A stretch of DNA of 64,000 nucleotides, from positions 34,771,086-34,835,085 of the forward strand of contig JAMXBB010000003.1 in assembly GCA_024138015.1 (NCBI GenBank), in the 5' to 3' direction. The stretch comes from Lumnitzera littorea. Taxonomy: Eukaryota > Streptophyta > Magnoliopsida > Myrtales > Combretaceae. Positions 34,676 to 44,850 of the stretch are shown one piece after another. A model generated the notes under the pieces. The model searched no databases and was not told where the DNA came from. It saw nothing but the letters and a program-made list of their open reading frames with translations. Both the position numbers and the translations under genes were made by a program. Within the stretch, counting starts at the first letter, position 1; the number at the start of each line of letters is the position of its first letter.

Positions 34676-37600
34676 TGTAAACCTCTAAATTTCTTGACTT
34701 AACATCTAAAGTAGACTTAAGTGTGTTAGATATTTCTAGGAGTTAACAAGGCTAGTGAAAGTGAAAACCTTAAAATAACTAATCAATTGCATATAAAATT
34801 TTTCTACTTTAAACATATGTAAACACTAAAGATTTCATTTGAAAGTAATAAAAACCCTAAAACTATAACTTTAAGAATATAAAAGTACTAATTCACCATA
34901 ATTTACCCTATAACCCTGATTGATAATATATCCTTAGTATTTTGCCAAATTATTAGTAAAAGACTAAAGATAACTTTCAATTATTTATAAATATTTATAA
35001 TACTAAAGTAATCCTTTAGAAACTAAGATATTGCATTATAGATCACATTCATCTTCTAAATGTATAATTAGGTTAGTATTACATAAAGTTAAGAGTTTAG
35101 TTGATGCTTAGGTTACATATAATAAACATTAATACCTTAAATGACACTTTTCATAATAATTATACTAAATAGCTTATCAAATGATGTATATAGGATATAA
35201 ATACCTAAAGGAAAATCTCATTATCTATTTTTACTAATCAATTTACTAAACTTCTTATTTCCTTTCATTTCCTTAATTTTTCTCTTAATTTTCCCTAATT
35301 TCTTCATTATGTACACTAAATGGCATATAATTTTGGAAAGTTAACCAAGTCAACATATGTTGACCAAAGTCAAAAGGTTGACTAAGTCAACATATGGAAA
35401 AGTCAACAAAATGCCATTTTCATACTAGAATTGTCTCTCTTTCTATTGATTTCTTTTCTTTTCTTTTAGATTTTTTTTCCCTTTTCTTTTCATTTGTGCC
35501 ATCCACTTCCCAACCCTTAGACCCCACTTTTCCTTATCTTTTCAAACACAAAATAACACAAAACAGAGTCCTTTTCTCCACTTCCCAAAATCGTGATTCC
35601 CTTTCACTTTTACCTTTGCTCAAATTTCAAACTTTACATCCATAGTTCAAGAAGAAAAAAGGTATGTTATTATATATTGTTTCATCTTATTTAGTAGTTA
35701 GTTATGTAAGTTAGGTTAATGTAGAAAGTTGGTATAATATGTGCATATGTGTTGTTGGAAGTGGAAGCTCCATATCCATGTATAGAAGAGTAGGAATCCT
35801 TAGATAATTAGAAGAAGAACACATGTACAAATACCTATGTATGTGTATATAAGAGTATACTTGATAAATATATGTATAAAGACCTATGTACATAAGTATC
35901 CATTATGTACATAACCTAAAATGAGGTATATACTAACTATACATACATATATCTTGCTAAGTACAAAAATATGGAATTTTGAAACTTTCTTAAGAGGAAA
36001 CTTTAGCCATATGAAAATATGTAGAAAAATATGTATGTTACCATATATGTATATGGGTATATGTACTAGTATATGTATAGATACATAAGTATACATACTA
36101 GTATGTTTGAAGTATAAGTATATATATAACATATGTATCAAGTGTATAAATACATAAGGATAATAATGGATGATGATGTAAGTAATGACATAATTGAATA
36201 ATGATATAAGCAATGATGTAATTAAATGATGACATAAGCCATCACATAAGCATAAGCTTGTAAAACAATAAATTATAAGACTACATAAGAATATAATATA
36301 CATATATATATATGTGTGTGTGTGTGTGTACTTAGGAGCCGAAACCCTTTTAAACCTTAATACACTTCTTAAATTGAATTAAACTTAATTAAGTACATGA
36401 ATTAGTAATACCATTGTAAAATTCCCTAAGTATAAGAATCTAATGGCTAATTAAATCATTAAGTACTAAAATAGGATATAAACATAAGTAATAAGAATAA
36501 TTAAGCTTCAATAGTTAAGATTTCAATAAATTTAGTCTATATCGTAAAACATGGGTTTTAACGTCCAAAACGAACATCACCATGTGAACCTACATTCGAA
36601 AATGATGAAAAATGACTATAAATTCATAAATATCAAAAATAGAATGAAAAAGTTACATACGATTAGTAATAAAGTCTAATCAAATTAAAATTGATAATAA
36701 TCTAGATAGAATTAGGTAAATAGATAACTAGAATTACTAGTTAATTCAATTGCTTATTATCGTTATTATATCGTAATGATCAGGTGATCCCGAGACGGGC
36801 GAGGATCTCTCGATTGATTACTATGACTAAAGCGAGTCATCATAGCCAAGTGAGTATTTACCCTATAATTCCATACTTGTATGTGATTGTAGATAGTAGA
36901 CTTAAATGATATTGTTAATTGATTGTTGTGTGGGAGTCAAGAAATACTTGTTTATTTTATTATATGTTAAGTTGTGAATTTACCTTAAGTACAAATAATA
37001 CTTTGTTGTTGCATGGTAGTATAGATAATGATTGTATGTATTATTGGATAGTCACATCATAATTGGGCATAACTATACTTGGCTTATAAGAAGAAACTGG
37101 TACATGCATCAACATGTATTACATAGACATAATTTCGGCCGTCACATCACACGGAGGTAGAGAGAGGCCATTCAAGGGTTGTTATTATAAATTTATTGGT
37201 TTTGTATGGTGCACTAGTACAAAATGACCTTACCTTAACCCCATGGGAATACTAGGTATTAGAGGCACCAATTGCTTGCCTAAGAGTTGAGTCTAAAGGC
37301 CTCCATTTAGGGATGAGTGTGGACTACAAGGGCCTACTCATGATTATACTAGAACTTAGTTTTTATGAAAATAAAAGACTTGTTTAATTTAAGTACAGAA
37401 CATGGAGTTCCGTAGTAAAGTAAGTTCTAGTATAATACTTGGATCTAATTGGCATCGTATATACTCCAACCTTGACTTCAAAGAGCGTTAAATCTAAGTT
37501 ACGTATACTGACTAGTTAACTATACGTATTATTTGGCATTCTATTTGTCCATTCATTCATATACGTAAATATAATGTATTTATAACTTACTTGTAGTGTG

Positions 37601-38019
37601 GTTGAGGGTTTTGCTCACTAAACTTAAGCTTACACCCCCTTAAACTTTTGTTGCAGGATGGCTTATTCATTGAGGTTGGTCGAGGGATGCCACAGGTTCG
37701 CTTGGGGATTAGGCAAAAGCGAGCCATCCAGTATGTTAAGAGAACGGATTATATAAACTTTTACTTGTGTACTTTTGTTTTATCAGTAATATAGACTTAG
37801 ATGTACTAAATTACTAATTACTATAAACTTTATAGTTTAAATTTTATATAAATATGTTTGTGTGATGATATCATATGGATCTGTATGTTCTTAGGAAACT
37901 AGTGGTTGTAGAGCCTTATATATTATGTGAAGAGTTCATGATTGGAAGGGTAACCAATCAGGGGTTCTTCATACAGTATACGGTGTCTACCACTACTAGA
38001 CCGTCTTCAATTCGTAATA
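34676..38019 (+). mobile_element. 3.34-kb solo LTR inside the small LTR element
   Basis: Starts TGTAAACCTCTAAATTTC, like the TGTAACACCCC-type start of Del/Tekay LTRs, and is bounded by the exact duplication catgt. The right end is GTAATA where GTAACA is expected; one C-to-T change explains it. The last kilobase (37580-37760) has a ttgctcactaaac ... tttgttgcagg segment resembling a part of the solo LTR at 46454-49302 read on its minus strand. No gag or pol motif is inside. The open frames at 35394-35645 and 35884-36303 are chance frames in low-complexity DNA. Confidence 0.6.
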
Positions 38020-38124
38020 CATGTCGATGAAGCTCAAGAGAAGGAGTAGCCACCGATTGGAGGATATTGTTGCTAGAGGAGGCAATTATATCTAAGTAGC
38101 ATTATAACAAGAAATGGCCTAAAT

Positions 38125-38484
38125 CTTAAGAAAATGAAAAAAAAGTAAACTTTAAATAGGCATACCCTATTGTTGGGCTACCTAACAAGAGGTAACCTTG
38201 AAGGACAATAGAAGAGGGTAAGGGTATAAGGGAAGCCTATAGAAGCCTTGAGACATGTTAAAGGTGATCTTGGGTGGAGCTGGACAACAAGTGGAGAAGG
38301 GTTGGTGATCTTAAGAAAATGGAATGAGCTTAAGGGGCAAATTCTATCGTTGGGCCACTCGATAAGAGGTAATCTCGGAGGATGGGAGGAGAGGGAGAGG
38401 GCAAGGTGATGCCTATGGAAGCCCTGAAGTCTTAATAGAGATGATTTTGGTGTGGAGTTAGATGATGGAAGAATAGGGTCATTG
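38125..38484. repeat. Two tandem ~180-bp units in the small LTR element
   Basis: Units 38125-38303 and 38304-38484 share gatcttaagaaaatg, ttgggc-ac, taagaggtaa, ggaggag...agggcaa and ggaagcc. A third start at 38484 runs into the purine tract. On the minus strand this makes a 116-codon open frame with an internally repeated peptide, likely a by-product. Confidence 0.7.
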
Positions 38485-38489
38485 ATCTT

Positions 38490-38500
38490 AAGGGGAAGGG
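38490..38500 (+). promoter_or_regulatory. Candidate polypurine tract
   Basis: aaggggaaggg lies 3 bases before TGGCAAAGTG (38504), the proposed start of the right LTR. Such tracts prime plus-strand cDNA synthesis. Confidence 0.45.
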
Positions 38501-38503
38501 TAG

Positions 38504-38951
38504 TGGCAAAGTGTTGGCCCCATGGCAAGGGCGCTATGGATTTAAGTGAAGGAGAATATCATGGTCTATATTTTGAATGGGAGTGGGGGTGCTTAACTTA
38601 AGGCTTAATGTGAAGTGAGTAGCATCAATAGGCAGTTCGTTTGTGAAGTGAGATAGTCTCTTAAGGCAGAGTTGGCCTCCCGTAAGCAAATTGGTCATGA
38701 GATGATGCCGCTCTTCTAATTATGGCCATGGCAAGTTGAAACCAACTAAGAAGTTGGATGTCCTTATCTTAGAAGTTTGGTGACAATGTCAGTTGTCACT
38801 TTTAAGTATAGAAGGACTTAGAACAATCTTGGGAACGCGTGAAGGGAAAAGGTTGGCTCGTCATTCATAATACGAGATAATATGACAAAGAAAGGATGGT
38901 TGAGTGTCGTTTAGGCACATAAGGAGGGGTTAAACCTCCCATCTTATGACA
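38504..38951 (+). repeat. Right direct repeat, candidate 3' LTR
   Basis: Begins TGGCAAAGTG after the purine tract and ends CTTATGACA, giving TG...CA ends and a length of 448 bp. From about 38534 it matches the left repeat. Reverse transcriptase coding sequence of the Gypsy element resumes directly after it. Confidence 0.6.
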
Positions 38952-39800
38952 TGTACTTAGTCCTTAAGGGCCATACGAATCTGATTATTACTTGAGTAGG
39001 CATCTGTGAAACTAAGTTACGTATGGTTAGTAGTCGAGTCAACAAGCCGGTCGATTCTTAGGAGGGGAAAATAGACCTTGGGGCAAGCTTTTTTTGGGTT
39101 GGTGTAGTCAATGCACATCTACCATTTGTTGTTGGATTTCTTTACTAACACAATATTTGCTAACTAAATAGGGTAGTGCTCCTCCCTTACGAAACCAGCT
39201 CAAAGTAGCTTTTGTAACTCCTACTTGATAACAATCTGTTGTTCAGTTGCTAAGTGTCTTCTTTTCTACTTAATAGGCTGTACACTAAGGTTTACTTGGA
39301 GGTGATGTATTGCCTCAAGGATGTCTATAATCTTAGGCATTTCCTTAAGAGAGGATGCAAAAACATATGAGTTAGAATGGAGGAAGGTGATGATGTCCTC
39401 CCTTTCTTCGGTGGATAGGGAGGTTCTTATCTATATGGTTTGGTCAAGTTAATCATCAAATTATATTATGTTAGTTTTTTCTGCAGGCTCTCCCCTTAAG
39501 TGTTGTACCTCCTTTGGTTTTGACTCAATGTGCATGACTTGATCGTAGGAAATATCACTTAGGTAAAGTGACCTAAATAATTTCTGGTTGCCACGAGTAA
39601 TGCCAACCCCTATAGGTGTTGGGAATTTCATCTTCAAACAACTTGGACTAATGAACAAATCGAATTTATTAAGGCTCAGCCTTCCTAGGATGGCATTGTA
39701 AGGGGACCAATAGTTGATGATGACAAAGTCTATCGGCTGTGAGGCAATGTGCTCATCATCATCTAATGATTAGGCCTTTGGTCGAGATGGACTTTCCTCA
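38952..39800 (-). pseudogene. Gypsy protease C-terminus and reverse transcriptase N-terminal half
   Basis: Reading the minus strand from 39800: YWSPYNAILGRLSLNKFDLF and CLKMKFPTPIGVGI, the end of the retropepsin domain and its linker. From about 39250 down: KRRHLATEQQIVIK, LLWAGFVREEHYPIWLANIV, LVKKSNNKW-stop-MCIDYTN, KACPKVYFPLLRIDRLVDST and LSFTDAYSSNNQIRMALKD, which are RT blocks up to the D of the first catalytic motif (F-DAYSGY-QI). The YVDD part of RT should follow but is missing; the small LTR element begins here. Stops show the gene is dead. Confidence 0.85.
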
Positions 39801-39899
39801 AAAGCCGGCTAAGTTTTGACTATATAGTTGAAGATGCTCTTCAAGCTGGTCCTTCATCTGCTCGTATGCAAAGTAGAATAGGATGTTTGTGGAGTTCCC

Positions 39900-41760
39900 A
39901 TTATCAATGAAGGTTTTGGGGACGTCAAAGTACCCTTTTTTCAGCATTGATCACTAATGGGTTGATGTGGGGGTATTCAATACCCTCTTTGTCTTTGTTG
40001 GAGAAGGAAATAGTAGTATCTATCTTTAGCTTTTTGGCTTGGATAACTAATACTTCGTGCTAAGGTGGTGGATGATAGGCCTTATCCAAAAGTTTAGGTC
40101 CCTTTATTATGGTTTGGACCTAACTTTGCTTACCCTAACATTGCATGTAGTTAAGGGGGTTTTGTTGTTATGGCTATGGTTACTGTTATTAGTATTCGGT
40201 TCAGTGACTTCTAGTTAGTTGAGCTTGATTTCTCTTGTTGGCGATGAGTAGTCGATGCAACCTTTGCAAATAAGGCCTTCGATAGCATTCTTAAGGTGAC
40301 AAGATTCATTTATGTTGTGGCCTTGGACATTGAGATAATCATAGAATTTGCTTGAGGTAGCTTCCTAGGGGGTTTCTTTAATGTACCAAGGGCAAGGGTT
40401 TCTCTCGTTGGCAATGAGGTGATTGATGTGACCTTTATGAGCAAGACCTTCAATGGCATTATTGAGGTCATTGCATTCATTTGTATTGTGGTCTCAAATG
40501 CAATAATCACAAAATTTGCCTTAGGTAACTGTTTCGGGCATTTCTCTAATGTAAGAAGGATAGGGAAGTTGTTCTCGAACCTTATAAAGGACTTCTTTGA
40601 GAGGGCGCTTCAATGGAGTGTAGTTGGTGTAATTTGCAAATTTTTGTTTTTGCCTTTCTTAATGTTCCTTAGATGAAGACAGGCAGTCTTCTTGAGGGCT
40701 AGATCAATATTTCACTAAGGTACTCTGATGCATTCATTTTTTAGGCATGCGTAAATGATATCTTCTTAAGTAACATACTGCTTAACTGTTGTCACGAATT
40801 CCATAAAGGTGTATGGACAACAAAATGAGATGGCTTCGAAGACCTTACTGTTGGGATCTAAGCCGTAGATGATGGCCATAAGGGTAACCGTAGTCTTAAC
40901 CTTGAGGACGTAGAGCTTCACGCAATTGAAACACTTGAGGTAAGCTTAAAGGGAGTCGTTAGACCTTTTGTTAGACATTGTCTAGCATTGATGAGTCCTT
41001 GTATGACACTACACTATTAAGAAAGTTCTACTGGAACCTAGTTGTAAGGTTGTCAAATGAGTTGATGGAGCCATCTTGCAGCTGGTTAAACCATATCAAT
41101 GCTATGTTGGTTAATGTGCTAGGGAAGGCCTTGCAAATTATTGCATTCGAGAAGTTGTTTAAGCTCATCATGGTGTGAAAATGTACCAAATTGTCATCTA
41201 GGTCACTTGAGCCATCATAGGTGTTTAAGTGAGGAAGCTAGACACCTTGTGGGAGGGTTTCTTCTAAGATGACTAGTGTAAATGGGCCCTTACTTGTGAC
41301 TATCCTCAACTGTCGAGTTGAGGATTCAAAACGCTTTTAGTTGCATATGTTGGAAGCATAGATGGATTTGCTCGTTGAGCTCTTTTGCATTCATTTCCTC
41401 CAACAATTTTTGTGAGTGTTCTAGGGTAATTTGTTTCTAGACTCTACTAGTACTAGATAGCTCACCCTGCACTTGCGCTTTGCTATGATTGGCATTCAAC
41501 CTATTGTGCAAGTCTTTTATAGGGTAATGCTCACATTGGACGCAATCATGTAGGCACATAGGGTTCACTATGGGTATTGGTGAGTGCCTAAGGCACCTGC
41601 TGACTTTGCTAGAGGAGCTAATAGATAAGTCATTTGGGTTCACCTTATCTTCTAAGATAACATTATCTTTGAGTTTCCATGTGGCCACTAGCTCTTGTCC
41701 CAAGTTGGCATTCTCCTAGAGTATTTTTTGGTTAGCCTCCATCAACTAGTGAAATATTAT
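39900..41760 (-). pseudogene. Gypsy gag polyprotein remnant
   Basis: On the minus strand 41170-41000 reads ICKAFPSTLTNIALIWFNQL then QDGSINSFDNLTTRFQ, the retrotransposon gag core. Further on, 40530-40240 holds two copies of a zinc-knuckle-region sequence (KFCDYC...HNTNECNDLNNAIEGLAHKG and YDYLNVQGHNINESCHLKNA). Gag would form the virus-like particle that packages element RNA. The N-terminal open stretch 41437-41703 is the less conserved part. Stops and shifts are frequent. Confidence 0.8.
40227..40566. repeat. 170-bp tandem duplication in gag
   Basis: Copies 40227-40396 and 40397-40566 align with the same period (ttctcttgttggcgatgag / ttctctcgttggcaatgag; attcttaaggtgacaagattcattta / attattgaggtcattgcattcattt, shown in part). 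Each encodes one version of the zinc-knuckle-region motif on the minus strand. The copies are diverged, so the duplication is old and may have existed in the active element. Confidence 0.7.
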
Positions 41761-41855
41761 CTTCGTTTGGTCGATTTCTGAAGGTGGTTAGTCCATACCA
41801 TCTTTAAGAAATAGATTGTATATTTTCTCTTTTCCATGTGAGTAGGTTTGTGTAA

Positions 41856-41870
41856 GTAGTAGGTGCCAAA
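41856..41870 (-). promoter_or_regulatory. Primer binding site of the composite Gypsy element
   Basis: Minus strand tttggcacctactac next to the proposed LTR 3' end. The ttTGGCrCC form is the usual start of plant Gypsy PBS sequences (3' CCA end of a tRNA). Confidence 0.5.
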
Positions 41871-42910
41871 CGATAATAGTGTATATCACAAAGGTGGTCT
41901 TTGCTTGCATTCTTAGTAGTCTAGTAGTTGTAAGCGATGGTAGCCTGCAAAAAAGCCCCTTGTGGCATAGCTAGTGAGGGCCCTCTAATGCTCAAGTTAG
42001 CGAAGAGAGTGGTTAAGGGTCGAGTGGATGTTAAGAGTACACTCAAAGATAGATTGAGAGAGAGAAATAATCTGATCCCTTCACTTGAGGTTCCACATCC
42101 TATTTATATGAAGGGAGGTTGACCTGTTGGTATACGTAGGGCTTGAAGATTATCCTGTGTGCAAGCTAAGGTAAGGGCATTGTCAGTACAAGAAAGGATA
42201 GATGCCTCTCTATCAGTTGGTGAGCCTCGAGGAAAGAGCCTATCACATTGGAGTGGGCGATTGCCATAGCTTAGATGGCTAAATCCTTAGGGTGTACACC
42301 AAGATGTCATGTAGCATTTAATAAAGAGAGAGGAGAATGGAGAGCTAAACCGTGTCTCACAAAGTGTCCTCCACATAGCATTCTAGATAGTGGAGCGGCT
42401 TACCCTAGTGGTTGGATGGGAGCCATTAGGTCCTAAACTTGGTCTTAACTTGCTTCCTAGGTGCTCGAGATGTGAACATGAAGAGCTCAGTAGCTTGCGA
42501 TCCTCATGAAAAATACTTGACCTCTTTTTCTATTTGAAAATGGGGAAGAACTTAGGGCTCAGCATGCCTTCAAAGACTACCATGCCCCTTATAGGGCATC
42601 TTGTGTGGCAAGGCACTAACTATATCTTGACCTGAGCTAGCTCGTGCACTTGGTGGAGAAACCATCTTTTGGGGATGTGAGATCCCCCTGAGGACGTAGA
42701 GCAAGCTTGGTGACTTGGGTTTGGGCCTCCAGAGTGTTAAGCTAAAAAGGACTATCAATACTATGTAATTAGCAAATTTCACATATTTCTTCAATGTCAT
42801 TTTATACCATATGAGCATATTACATAGGAATATTGCACTAAGGCACACCAATTTCATTCTTTTCCTTGAATTCTTTGTTCAGTTGACCTTACGCCACCTG
42901 TCATGGTTTA
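41871..42910 (-). mobile_element. 5' LTR of the composite Gypsy element
   Basis: Lies directly upstream of the PBS and gag on the minus strand. Contains a TATA box on the minus strand (TATAAATA, plus-strand 42101-42108), as expected for an LTR promoter. Its inner end (41871-41915) resembles the left terminus at 4066. The outer end is set by the tgtag repeat at 42911-42915; a rival outer end with a proper TG start is 42903 (TGACAGGTGG on the minus strand). Confidence 0.5.
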
Positions 42911-42915
42911 TGTAG

Positions 42916-43554
42916 CAAGTTGAACTTTCGAAATTTTTGCATTATAATTATCCTCTTGCTTGCTTATGTATGTAGAACTTTTCTTGTACAGGATGTTGCA
43001 TTACGCACTTTTTCTCTTTGCGATTTATTGTCACCCTTTACATTCTAACTTTTGAAGGTTAACCTCTTTTTGTGTTCAATGCTCATCTGTAATTTGCATC
43101 GTATCATATAATGAAGAGATGTGGTTTTTGGATTTGCTTTGTTTAGAGAGATCCTTGTTAGATTCGGATGGTTAATGAAGATTAAAACGGCTCCTTTTCT
43201 TTTAGAAACATGATGGACATGCCGATACCTCTAAGTTCAAAATTCACGGTATCCAAAATGGAAGCACTTCATCAATTATGATTTCATCAGCACAACTAAT
43301 ATTAAGACAAATTGTCAAAATGAATACCTTTTTCTTTTTCTTTTTTTATAAAGGGAGCAAAATGAAGCTGGTCAATATGCCCAACCGGTTTAAATTTGCT
43401 TTGCAACAATGAAGCAGCAGTCACCACGAGGCTGGTTATTGCAATTACTAATGCTACCAATGAATCACGTTTAGTTGTAAAATGTTTTGACTTGAAACTC
43501 ATTAATTCCACCAGTATTTTATAGGAACATTTTTTTTTCTTTTCCATTTCTTCT
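42916..43554. other. Intergenic DNA with one unidentified minus-strand open frame
   Basis: No known element motif was recognised. The minus-strand open frame 43302-43577 has a 91-codon run with a clear hydrophobic segment (SLVALVIAITSLVVTAASLL) flanked by basic residues. Its first 20 or so codons overlap the LINE fragment, so if a host gene exon exists it would begin later. No family recognised, no splice sites assigned. Confidence 0.3.
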
Positions 43555-43800
43555 TTAAAAATGGCTAGCCTATCCAATCATACGCCTTGCTTATGTCAAG
43601 CTTCAAGGCCACACAAACCCATTACTACTTCCTTTATTAATATAACGCATCAACTTGTGAGCAATGAGCACTCTATCAAAAATGAATCTATTTTGTGCGG
43701 GGGCACTTTGATCCTTAGAGATAATAACTTGAAGAATTCCTTTTAGCATTTTGTTAAAACGTCTACAATCACTTTGCCGACCTTAGAGCAGTTTGTAGCC
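43555..43800 (-). pseudogene. L1-type LINE reverse transcriptase fragment
   Basis: The minus strand from about 43750 reads LKGILQVIISKDQSAPAQNR then FDRVLIAHKLMRYINKGSSN, and after a frameshift LDISKAYDWI. These are the RT blocks ISxxQSAFVPGRLI-DN and ALKLDMSKAYDRVEW of plant L1 elements. Both ends are missing. Neither a poly(A) tail nor flanking duplications were found, so it is an isolated fragment. Confidence 0.75.
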
Positions 43801-44850
43801 CATCGTGTGCTTAGGTAAAATTGGATAATATAAGAGGAATTGGACAATACATTATTAAGATAATAGGATAGTAGAACCCTTTTGTACCATTTTTGGTGTA
43901 TGTCGTACTAAACAAGGATTTTCATAATTGAAAAAAACTAAAAAAGATATTTAAAAAGTAATTACTTATATTATAAATTATAATAAAGTTTAGGTTTGTA
44001 ATTTGAAAACGTGGTGTAGGGTTATTTTTAAAATTTAAAAGATATATTTATTCTATATTATAAAAGAAATTTTTATATTACCAAATATATAATATATTAC
44101 AAATTTTTTAATTTTAGTCAAGTACCTCAAGACCCTTTTATCTAGTAACCTTAGCTAATGTACAAACCAAATAATGAATTAAAGAATTTGTCCAATATTG
44201 TATTATAAAAATATGGCATCTAAGTGATACCATTTTATTTTAGGTCTAGAACCAAATGATACCTAAGGTTCTTTATCTCTTTAGGAATAAAAACTGTTGT
44301 AGTTTGTTTTGGACATGGTACTTTGAATTTGGAATTTGCATCATTGCATATGTCAAGCTACTACCAATAACACATCACTACTTGAGAAATGCATCAACAA
44401 ACTAGCTTCCATATAGATTGTGTGCAATAATTTAGAATTTCAAGTAACCCACTTGTACTCCTTGTTTTATGAAACAAATATTATAACTAGCTTCCATATA
44501 GATTGTGTGCAATAATTTAGAATTTCCAGTAACCCACTTGTACTCCTTGTTTTATGAAACAAATATTATGGGGGTCACTTTAACTAGCTTTCATGACCAA
44601 CTCATAAAGTCTAGCCTAATTCAAAGAACAACAAATTGAGCCTAAACCAAGTAGCTTGGGAAGAAAAAATATTAAAATTTCAATCATTACAAGTACTAAC
44701 AAATTTGATTGTCACAATAATGGTAGCAATGTCTAATTGATGAGATAAATACTATGCAAGTATGTGAAATATTTTAAAGTAAAATTTTTAAAAGTTTTTG
44801 CTATTAATTATCTACTATTAACTTAAACAATAATATGCAATGTTAATAGG
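43801..44850. other. AT-rich intergenic DNA
   Basis: No coding signal. Contains the 85-bp tandem duplication at 44400-44569. Confidence 0.6.
44400..44569. repeat. Near-perfect 85-bp tandem duplication
   Basis: Copies 44400-44484 and 44485-44569 differ at one base (tttcaag versus tttccag). The near identity marks a recent event compared with the other duplications in the window. Confidence 0.95.

Larger units (their letters stand above)
34108..38951 (+). mobile_element. Candidate non-autonomous small LTR retroelement (TRIM/LARD type)
   Basis: Two direct repeats of about 400-450 bp bound the segment. Just after the left repeat is tggtatcatatc (34578-34589), 10 of 12 bases like the usual initiator-Met tRNA primer site, and just before the right repeat is a purine run aaggggaaggg (38490-38500). 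This is the order LTR, PBS, inner part, PPT, LTR. Removing the 3.34-kb solo LTR at 34676-38019 leaves under 600 bp of inner sequence without coding domains. The right end abuts reverse transcriptase coding sequence at 38952. The left end is not clean: it directly touches the CACTA terminus, and no target duplication could be matched. Confidence 0.5.
4066..42910 (-). mobile_element. Composite Tat-lineage Ty3/Gypsy retrotransposon, heavily nested and dead
   Basis: Minus-strand order reads 5' LTR and PBS (right end), gag, protease, reverse transcriptase, a gap filled by other elements, integrase zinc-binding and core domains, integrase C-terminus, spacer, a plus-strand accessory ORF, then a left end that repeats the LTR terminus. 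This layout, including an extra ORF in antisense between pol and the 3' LTR, is known for Tat-lineage elements such as Grande, RIRE2 and Retand. The 5 bases before the left end (4061-4065, tgtag) recur at 42911-42915, just after the proposed right end. The RT C-terminus and RNase H are missing. The 38.8-kb span is mostly later insertions. That both halves belong to one copy is an inference from order, orientation and family, not proven. Confidence 0.55.

Noticed and set aside
35884..36303. 139-codon minus-strand frame rich in Ile, Tyr and His
   Set aside because: It comes from the tatgtatata-type low-complexity sequence inside the 3.34-kb solo LTR.
38178..38528. 116-codon minus-strand frame with an internal repeat
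   Set aside because: The peptide repeat only reflects the 180-bp DNA duplication, and it matches no protein family.
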